Part shown: piece by piece, positions 43,718 to 49,342 of the stretch | How the letters are laid out: each line of letters begins with the position of its first letter | Position numbering within the stretch: position 1 is the stretch's first letter | Source of the DNA: Erysipelotrichaceae bacterium | GTDB taxonomy: Bacteria > Bacillota_I > Bacilli_A > Erysipelotrichales > Coprobacillaceae | DNA: 49,342 bases | Assembly: GCA_018365815.1 (NCBI GenBank) | Contig: JAGZJH010000015.1 | Location: 1 to 49,342, forward strand | Direction: 5' to 3' | Position numbers and translations under genes: made by a program | The notes under the pieces: model-generated | What the model saw: only the letters and a program-made list of their open reading frames with translations | What the model was told of the DNA's origin: nothing | Database searches by the model: none

Positions 43718-44959
43718 ATGTCAAAATTAGCTTTTTTAAATGGTTTATTAATTGATGGAACTGGTAGAGATCCAATCGAAAAATCATTAGTCTTAGTAGA
43801 AGACAAAAAAATTGTTTATGCTGGAAAAAGCAAAGAAGTTCCAAAGGGGTATGAAGTAAGAGATATTACAGGAAAAACAATTATGCCCGGTTTAATTGAT
43901 ACCCATTTACATTTTTCAGGAAATTTAACAGATGATGATTCTGATTGGGTATTAGAACACCCAGTACAAAAAACTGTTGTTGCTGTTCAACAAGCGCATG
44001 AATGCTTAGAACATGGTTTAACAACTGTTGGTGAAATCTCTCGTTCAGGATTACACATTCGTAATATGATTGAAGCAGGAGTAATGACAGGTCCTCGTGT
44101 TGTTGGTTCTGGTACAGGATTCTGCCGTACATGTGGACATGGTGATTCACATAGATTACCAACTTGGTATAATAATGAATCTCATCCATGGGCTGAACGT
44201 GTTGATGGACCTTGGGAATTACGTAAAGCTGTAAGAGCTAAATTACGTGAAAATCCAGATGCTATCAAAATTTGGTCTACTGGTGGAGGAATTTGGCGTT
44301 GGGATCAAAAATTAGATCAACATTATACATTTGAAGAAATCAAAGCAGTAGTAGATGAATGTAACATGGTAGGTATTCCAGTATGGTCACACGCTGAAGG
44401 ATACGGTGGGGCATTAGATTCAGCTAAAGCAGGTGTGCATTTAATTATCCATGGACAAACATTAAATGATGAATGTTTAGACATCATGGCAGAAAAAGGG
44501 ATTTATTTCTGTCCAACTATCCAATTCTTAAATGAATGGTTTAAAACTTATGAACCACCATATATCCCAGAAGTTCATGATCAATTTTCTGGTGATACAG
44601 TCGCTGAAAAAGAATTAAACCGCGTTTATGGTAACTTAAGAAAAGCTAAAGAAAAAGGTATCATATTAACAATTGGTTCAGATTCATTCTGTTCAAGTTT
44701 AACTCCATACGGAACTACTGCAATTGGTGAAATGTATTCATTCGTTGAAAAAGCAGGAATTTCTAATATGGATACAATCGTTGCTGCCACTAGAGATGGT
44801 GCTGAAATGTTAAAAGTTGGAGATATTACTGGTACTCTTGAAGAAGGTAAATTTGCTGATTTATTAGTTATCGGTGGAAATCCATTAGAAGATATTCGTG
44901 TTATTGCTGTTGATAATATGGAAGTCATCATGAAAGAAGGAGCTTTTGTAAGAGGGTAA
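43718..44959 (+). CDS. Amidohydrolase family protein (prolidase/imidazolonepropionase-like)
   Basis: The 413-residue protein carries the amidohydrolase metal set: HxH in PGLIDTHLHFSGN (residues 58-70), the carboxylated-Lys candidate in DAIKIWSTGGG, His in VWSHAEGYGG and LIIHGQT, and Asp in LTIGSDSFCSS. GDITGTLEEGKFADLLVIGG NPL-type C-terminal segment completes the composite fold. These enzymes hydrolyse cyclic amides, dipeptides or related bonds using one or two metals. The GFCRTCGHGDSHR insert near 130 is unusual. It is a monocistronic gene between two terminators; codon choice is slightly less AT-biased than its neighbours, as in highly expressed genes. Confidence 0.9.
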   Translation: MSKLAFLNGLLIDGTGRDPIEKSLVLVEDKKIVYAGKSKEVPKGYEVRDITGKTIMPGLIDTHLHFSGNLTDDDSDWVLEHPVQKTVVAVQQAHECLEHGLTTVGEISRSGLHIRNMIEAGVMTGPRVVGSGTGFCRTCGHGDSHRLPTWYNNESHPWAERVDGPWELRKAVRAKLRENPDAIKIWSTGGGIWRWDQKLDQHYTFEEIKAVVDECNMVGIPVWSHAEGYGGALDSAKAGVHLIIHGQTLNDECLDIMAEKGIYFCPTIQFLNEWFKTYEPPYIPEVHDQFSGDTVAEKELNRVYGNLRKAKEKGIILTIGSDSFCSSLTPYGTTAIGEMYSFVEKAGISNMDTIVAATRDGAEMLKVGDITGTLEEGKFADLLVIGGNPLEDIRVIAVDNMEVIMKEGAFVRG

Positions 44960-44971
44960 TCTTACTTTGTT

Positions 44972-45002
44972 GAGCAATCTTTAAAAGGGTTGCTCTTTTT
45001 TT
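44972..45002 (+). terminator. Rho-independent terminator
   Basis: GAGCAAT (44972-44978) pairs with GTTGCTC (44989-44995) and is followed by TTTTTTT. Confidence 0.8.
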
Positions 45003-45306
45003 GTTAAGTATGATATAAACTTAGTTAGAAGTGAACTAATAAGAGAAATAAAAGTAATTGCAACTGGAATGATATAAATTTCTAAAAAGATTTTCTTAAG
45101 CGAACCTTTAAAATATGAGAATGCTTTATTTAAAATATTCAAATTGCCAGATGCTATCTAGCCAATTAAATTGGTTACATTATTGCGAATTATTATATAT
45201 ATCAGATGATGTCAATAATACTATAAATAATTAGAATATATAAATCGATAAATCTATTGATATATTTATTGACAAAGCGTACATTATAAGTGTGGATGTG
45301 AATGTT

Positions 45307-45884
45307 ATGAAGGTAGTTAGAACTATTTTAGAAAGTACTGTTCCAATTTCACAATTTAATCGTGGTTTAGCTGGTAAAATTTTTGACGAAGTCAAAAAAT
45401 ATGGAGCTAAAATTGATATGAAAAATAATGAGCCTGAATGTGTTCTTTTGTCACCAGAAGATTATATTGCTTTAATTGATTAAGTCAATGAAGTAAAACT
45501 TCTACTTTTAGCTAATGAAAGAATGGAAAAATATAATGCAAACAAACTTGTATCACATGAAGATGTTATGAAAAGATATGGAGTTACAGCTTCTGATTTA
45601 GACGAACTTGATGGAAGTCAAAGAAAATTAGTGTTAAAGTCAATTGAAAAGTAAGAAAAAATCCATTATCACAACAAGAAGGTGGTTATGGGAAATTACT
45701 TGGAAAAAGAGGCAATACTGATTTAACTGGATTTATGAAAATTAAATTAAGACCATCTGGACTAAAATTGGTATATAAAGTCATTAAGCATGAAGATGTA
45801 ATGTTGATTGTGGTTATTGGTGCTAGAGAAGATGAAGAAGCCTATTCTATAGCAGAAAAACGTATTAAGAAGAATAGTTTATAG
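45307..45884 (+). pseudogene. Collapsed type II antitoxin-toxin pair (Phd/YefM-RelE type)
   Basis: MKVVRTILESTVPISQFNRG, then KIFDEVKKYGAKIDMKNNEP and CVLLSPEDYIALID is a YefM-like antitoxin; TAA at 45481 interrupts it, and the frame continues VNEVKLLLLANERMEKYNAN, HEDVMKRYGVTASDLDEL. There it runs directly into DGSQRKLVLKSIEK, which is the N-terminal part of a RelE-type mRNA interferase. TAA at 45652 reflects one missing G; the toxin continues RKNPLSQQEGGYGKLLGKRG, LTGFMKIKLRPSGLKLVYKV and ends at 45884. The toxin start and about 12 residues are gone. The pair is non-functional. Confidence 0.75.
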
Positions 45885-46684
45885 TCTAAGTATATAAAGG
45901 GATTAGGAGAAAATTTGGATGAGTTTCCTCTTTTATTATGTTTTTTAGAGGTGATATTAGATCAATCAAAAAGAACCATATCATAGACATGGTTCATGAG
46001 ATTTTGTTATGAAAGGTAGGATATCATTTTAGTAAATGATATAATTGCTTGAAAAAGTGAGTAAATATTATGTTAGAAAATGGTATTTTAGAATTAAAAA
46101 AATCACGAACGATAGAAGATAGGATAGATTAATTAAAAAAAGACATTTGTCAATCGTATTTTGAGTAAAACTCTTTATGATGACATTTATAAAACAAGAG
46201 AAGAACCAGCAGTCAAACATTATATCACATATAATGGTATTATCCCTATTTGGTGATAATCTCTCTATATTGTTAAAGGAAAGTTCTTTTCAATCGTCTT
46301 TTTAGGATATATTTCAATTTGTCATTGGTCAAATTTTTTGCTTAATGAAAATTAAACAACACTTTTGAGACAGAAAATAGATGAAATTAATGAAGAAATT
46401 AACACAGAATACAATACAAAATTTGATTTTTCTATAATTCACAATAGAAAAATCAAATAATAATTTACATATCGAAAAAATAAGGTATTATATATTTACG
46501 TTGTGAGAGGACTTGTGCATCTCTCATTTTATTTTTTTACTATTAAATGACGATAAAAAGTATAAAAACAACTTTTATAATAAGTTATTTTTATACTTTG
46601 ACCGTTATGTCACATTGATAAAACATTCCACTTCAACAAATAATTTTATAAGCGATAAAACAGAGTCCTATTTTTAATGATTAT
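45885..46684. other. 800-base region without an intact gene
   Basis: Only short broken frames are seen, for example MLENGILELKKSRTIEDRID (46069-46131) and fragments with FYKTREEPAVKHYITYNG-like content that suggest a decayed small gene. Two hairpins occur: GAACCAT/ATGGTTC near 45980 and a 15-base perfect inverted repeat at 46421-46458. GAGAG/CTCTC with a T-rich tail near 46504-46545 may be a terminator. I see no promoter or RNA gene. Confidence 0.45.
46421..46458. repeat. Perfect inverted repeat with 15-base arms
   Basis: ATTTGATTTTTCTAT (46421-46435) and its exact reverse complement (46444-46458) flank an 8-base loop. It lacks a T-run. Possibly the end of a decayed element or an RNA hairpin. 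Confidence 0.6.
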
Positions 46685-47524
46685 TTAATTGATTTGATAT
46701 AAAAACGGTTTTAATTTAATTTCATTTTCTTTTAAATACCAACAATGAAAAGTGGCATGGGCTTCTGAATCGTTAATTGGAACAATCACTCTATTAGGCG
46801 GAGTGCCATCTGTTTTCATTGAATAATCCGAAGTGAATGAAGGTAAAGATGAAAGTTCTATTAAATCATAAAACACACTTCGATCTTGTTGAATGAGAAA
46901 TTTAGTATTAGGCATTATTTTTTTATGCATTTCGTTCCAAAAACCGATATTAGACATTAGTAGCATTCTTTCACCGTCCATTTCTTTTAAAGAAATAGAT
47001 TGACGTTTAGCATAGCGGTGGTCAAATGGTAACGAAATATAAAGTTGTTCGTCCATAAACGCAATACATTCAATGTGTTCATCTTCAATTTCATAAGGCA
47101 TTACGATGATTGTATAAGTTCTATCTTTTAAACCGCTGATTAAGATTTCCATATCATTAATTTCACTGGAGATAATTTTATCGGGATAGAAACGTGATAC
47201 CTTTTGAGTTAAATAATTTTTAGGTGCCGGAGCACATGAACCGATGGCAAAAGTTTGTTGTTTACGAACAAATTCTTTTAATTGCAATTTCATATTTTTA
47301 GAATCTACAATAATCCTTTTAGCATAGTCAACGGCTAAAAGTCCGGTTTCATTTAAAGTAATTCGGTTTTTAGAACGATCAAATAAAGAAACTTCTAATG
47401 TTTCTTCAAGTTTTTGCATTGAACGAGTTAAAACCGGTTGAGAAATATGCAATGCTTTAGCGGCTTTAGAAAGCGTTTGATGTTCATAAAATGCAACGAG
47501 GTGAATCAGTTGTTCAAATTCCAT
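46685..47524 (-). CDS. LysR family transcriptional regulator
   Basis: The 279-residue protein has the LysR N-terminal HTH (FEQLIHLVAFYEHQTLSKAA, LHISQPVLTRSMQKLEETL, LFDRSKNRITLNETG) and a periplasmic-binding-like effector domain (IGSCAPAPKNYLTQKVSRFY onward). It is divergent from the EFR1 ferredoxin gene with 104 bases between the two starts, the usual layout in which a LysR protein controls its neighbour and itself through a T-N11-A site. AAAGGAGAATGTT precedes the ATG on the minus strand. The effector is unknown. Confidence 0.9.
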   Translation of the reverse strand: MEFEQLIHLVAFYEHQTLSKAAKALHISQPVLTRSMQKLEETLEVSLFDRSKNRITLNETGLLAVDYAKRIIVDSKNMKLQLKEFVRKQQTFAIGSCAPAPKNYLTQKVSRFYPDKIISSEINDMEILISGLKDRTYTIIVMPYEIEDEHIECIAFMDEQLYISLPFDHRYAKRQSISLKEMDGERMLLMSNIGFWNEMHKKIMPNTKFLIQQDRSVFYDLIELSSLPSFTSDYSMKTDGTPPNRVIVPINDSEAHATFHCWYLKENEIKLKPFLYQIN

Positions 47525-47628
47525 AACATTCTCCTTTCACTATTCGTATATATTATAGCAGATTTCTTTATTGATATTGTACTTAATTAATTAAATTGTA
47601 TAAAATAATAAACGAAGAGGTGATTGAG

Positions 47629-48390
47629 ATGTTGTTTTATTATACTGCTACAGGAAACTGTTTATATGTTGCAAAAAAATTAGAAAGTCAAAGATTAAGC
47701 ATTCCACAAGAATTAAAAAAAGAACATAATGAATACCAAGATGACATGATTGGAATTGTCAGTCCGATTTATGCTGGAGAATTACCTAAAAGTGTAAGAA
47801 GATTTATTGAAAAATCAACTTTTAAAACTGATTATTTTTATTTAATTTTAACTTATGGTAAAGATGATAGTGTCGCAAGTACATGGAGTGAAGATTTTTG
47901 TCGTCAAAATAATATTAAAGTAGATTATATTCAAACTATTTTAATGGTAGATAATTATTTACCTTCTTTTGATATGAATGAAGAAATGGCATTAGATAAA
48001 AAAGTAGATGAACAAATTCACATTGCTTTAACCAATCTTCAACAAAGAGTAGAATTTATTCCTCAACCTGAACAAGCAGCAAAAGATTTATATGCTACGG
48101 TATCTAGTCGTTTTAGCGAACATCCAGAACTCAATAATGGACAAACAATTAGTATGAGTAAACGTTGTGAAGGGTGTCAAATTTGTAAGCAAGTTTGTCC
48201 AATTGGAAATATTGAAGTCGTTGATGGACATGCCCAAAGAATTAATGAAACTTGTGATTTTTGTCTAGCGTGTGTGCATCATTGCCCATTTAAAGCAATT
48301 GATTTAAAATATGATAAAAATCCACAAGCACGTTATCGTCATTTAAACGTTTCTTTAAAAGAAATTGTTGAATCAAATCACCAAAAATAG
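47629..48390 (+). CDS. EFR1 family ferrodoxin (flavodoxin plus two 4Fe-4S motifs)
   Basis: The 253-residue protein starts LFYYTATGNCLYVAKKL, a flavodoxin FMN-phosphate loop, with IGIVSPIYAGELPKSVRRFI as the second flavin contact. The C-terminal part has CEGCQICKQVCP and CDFCLACVHHCP, two 4Fe-4S motifs. EFR1 proteins couple flavin and iron-sulfur electron transfer in anaerobes; the partner here is probably the flavin reductase encoded 11 bases downstream. GAAGAGGTG precedes ATG 47629; the upstream in-frame ATG at 47596 has no ribosome site. Confidence 0.9.
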   Translation: MLFYYTATGNCLYVAKKLESQRLSIPQELKKEHNEYQDDMIGIVSPIYAGELPKSVRRFIEKSTFKTDYFYLILTYGKDDSVASTWSEDFCRQNNIKVDYIQTILMVDNYLPSFDMNEEMALDKKVDEQIHIALTNLQQRVEFIPQPEQAAKDLYATVSSRFSEHPELNNGQTISMSKRCEGCQICKQVCPIGNIEVVDGHAQRINETCDFCLACVHHCPFKAIDLKYDKNPQARYRHLNVSLKEIVESNHQK

Positions 48391-48401
48391 GAGGAAATAC
48401 A

Positions 48402-49022
48402 ATGAAAGTTTTAATGATTAACGGAAGTCCCCATATTAAAGGGAATACAAGCATTGCATTAGCACAAATAGTAGAGATATTTGAAAAAGAAGGAATTGAA
48501 ACAGAAATTTTAAATATCGGAAACAAAGATATTAGAGGTTGTATTGGGTGTATGTCATGTAAAAAAGGAAAAAATCAATGTGTTTTTGATGACATTGTCA
48601 ACCAAACAGCTGAAAAATTAGAAGAATGCGATGGATTGGTTGTGGGAACACCTGTTTATTTTGGTTCTGCAAATTCTACTTTAATTTCATTTTTAACAAG
48701 ATTATTTTACAGCACCCCATTTGATAAAACGATGAAAGTTGGAGCCAGTGTGGTAGTGGCTAGACGTGGTGGTATTTCATCAACTTACGATGAAATTAAT
48801 AAATTCTTCGCTATTTCAGGAATGCCAATTGCTTCAACTCAATATTGGAATGCCATTCATGGTAGAGAACCCGGAGAAGCATTACAAGATGAAGAAGGAT
48901 TACAAACCATGAGAGTACTTGCGAGAAATATGTCATTTTTAATCAAGAGTATTCATGATGGGAAAGAGAAATATGGACTTCCTGAAAAAGAACCATTTCA
49001 TCGTACAAATTTTATCAGATAA
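48402..49022 (+). CDS. Flavodoxin family protein/NADPH-dependent FMN reductase
   Basis: The 206-residue protein has MKVLMINGSPHIKGNT (FMN loop), the cysteine motif CIGCMSCKKGKNQC (residues 46-59) common in iron-sulfur flavoproteins of anaerobes, and VVGTPVYFGSANSTLISFLT for the flavin ring. It may act as an iron-sulfur flavoprotein or azoreductase-like enzyme. TAGGAGGAAATAC links it to the EFR1 gene, so the two form a LysR-controlled redox operon. A terminator follows. Confidence 0.85.
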   Translation: MKVLMINGSPHIKGNTSIALAQIVEIFEKEGIETEILNIGNKDIRGCIGCMSCKKGKNQCVFDDIVNQTAEKLEECDGLVVGTPVYFGSANSTLISFLTRLFYSTPFDKTMKVGASVVVARRGGISSTYDEINKFFAISGMPIASTQYWNAIHGREPGEALQDEEGLQTMRVLARNMSFLIKSIHDGKEKYGLPEKEPFHRTNFIR

Positions 49023-49042
49023 CATTTAATATTTTAAAACTT

Positions 49043-49077
49043 CCCTCAATAGTTGAACATAACTAGAGGGATTTTTA
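49043..49077. terminator. Rho-independent terminator
   Basis: CCCTC (49043-49047) and GAGGG (49066-49070) with an inner TAGTT/AACTA match form a stem, followed by ATTTTTATTT. It lies between the flavodoxin gene and the IS3-type gene coming from the right, and may work for both. Confidence 0.65.
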
Positions 49078-49106
49078 TTTAATTTGCTGATAAAGTTCCA
49101 GCTTTG

Positions 49107-49342
49107 TTATTTGCCCAGTATGCCAATAGCCTTTTTTAGCATATCAAGAGCATCCTGTGTATCTTTAAGTTCTTTACGTAAACGTGTAATTTCTTTAGCT
49201 TCATCGCTAGAGAAGTTCCCAGAACCTCTAGAAACAATAGTCCCATTATTTTTAGCTGAATCCTTCATCCATTTATGAATAATGCTGTCAGCAACACCAA
49301 AACGCTTAGCAATAGAAACTTTAGATTCATCAGGATGATTAA
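49107..49342 (-). CDS. IS3-type transposase OrfA, partial
   Basis: The frame enters from the right edge and ends at TAA 49107. It reads HPDESKVSIAKRFGVADSII with HKWMKD (HTH), a linker SGNFSSDEA and a leucine zipper EITRLRKELKDTQDALDMLK ending KKAIGILGK. This is the OrfA of IS3-family elements, which provides DNA binding and partners OrfB by programmed frameshifting. In IS3 elements orfB lies downstream of orfA; the bases left of 49107 lack it, so the element is likely truncated here or is of the stand-alone OrfA kind. The start lies outside the window. Confidence 0.8.
   Translation of the reverse strand, partial: NHPDESKVSIAKRFGVADSIIHKWMKDSAKNNGTIVSRGSGNFSSDEAKEITRLRKELKDTQDALDMLKKAIGILGK

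Noticed and set aside
49084..49278. A 64-codon plus-strand frame at the right edge
   Set aside because: It is antisense to the IS3-type OrfA, whose HTH and leucine zipper are clear on the minus strand.
1..49342. CRISPR array or tRNA/rRNA genes
   Set aside because: No regularly spaced direct repeats and no recognisable tRNA or rRNA sequence were seen on reading.

Overview
The window is AT-rich DNA from a low-GC Gram-positive bacterium. Strong AGGAGG-type ribosome binding sites, TTGACA/TATAAT promoters, and the mix of MerR-regulated aldo/keto reductases, EFR1 ferredoxin and IS110/IS3 elements suggest a gut Erysipelotrichia/Coprobacillaceae-like Firmicute. That assignment is inference: no rRNA or universal marker gene is present.

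About 1 to 13.1 kb is an orphan immunity-gene array. Nearly every gene belongs to, or resembles, families known as immunity proteins of polymorphic-toxin systems: Imm17, SUKH-3, DUF5713, DUF4241, a YwqG-like zinc-ribbon protein, DUF6881, DUF2695, DUF4274 and CbrC. At its centre is one 1,833-residue protein (5318-10819) that strings DUF2185, two TPR blocks, SUKH-1, DUF4261, a DUF7832-like segment and DUF4253 into one chain. No toxin gene is visible. Higher-GC patches and fused genes show that the array is a mosaic.

From 13.2 to 18.5 kb lies a defence island: an HTH-fused cytosine-5 methyltransferase convergent with its probable restriction endonuclease, a DUF6076 gene, and a translationally coupled pair (soluble protein plus four-helix membrane protein) that I cannot assign and consider a candidate defence module. 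A broken relaxase and a truncated mobC (18.6 to 20.1 kb) mark the remains of a mobilizable element. It abuts a 5'-truncated dehydratase gene at about 20.09 kb.

From 20.1 to 24.4 kb every gene is decayed: sugar-acid dehydratase, KDPG aldolase, KDG kinase, a MerR regulator and a carboxymuconolactone decarboxylase-like protein all carry frameshifts or stops. This suggests recent loss of a 2-keto-3-deoxygluconate pathway.

From 24.4 to 49 kb the DNA is mostly intact chromosome rich in redox enzymes: a MATE exporter, seven aldo/keto reductase genes (one broken), two SDRs, a cupin, two flavodoxin-type reductases, EFR1, a LysR regulator, an ABC exporter with a very large extracytoplasmic domain, a histidine phosphatase, a CDP-alcohol phosphatidyltransferase, an MBL hydrolase and an amidohydrolase. 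Three promoters in this region share a MerR-type 19-bp spacer with a conserved AGTGAACT core, so part of the redox set is probably one regulon. An IS110 element splits the tandem reductases. A collapsed antitoxin-toxin pair lies near 45.5 kb, and an IS3-type OrfA enters from the right edge.
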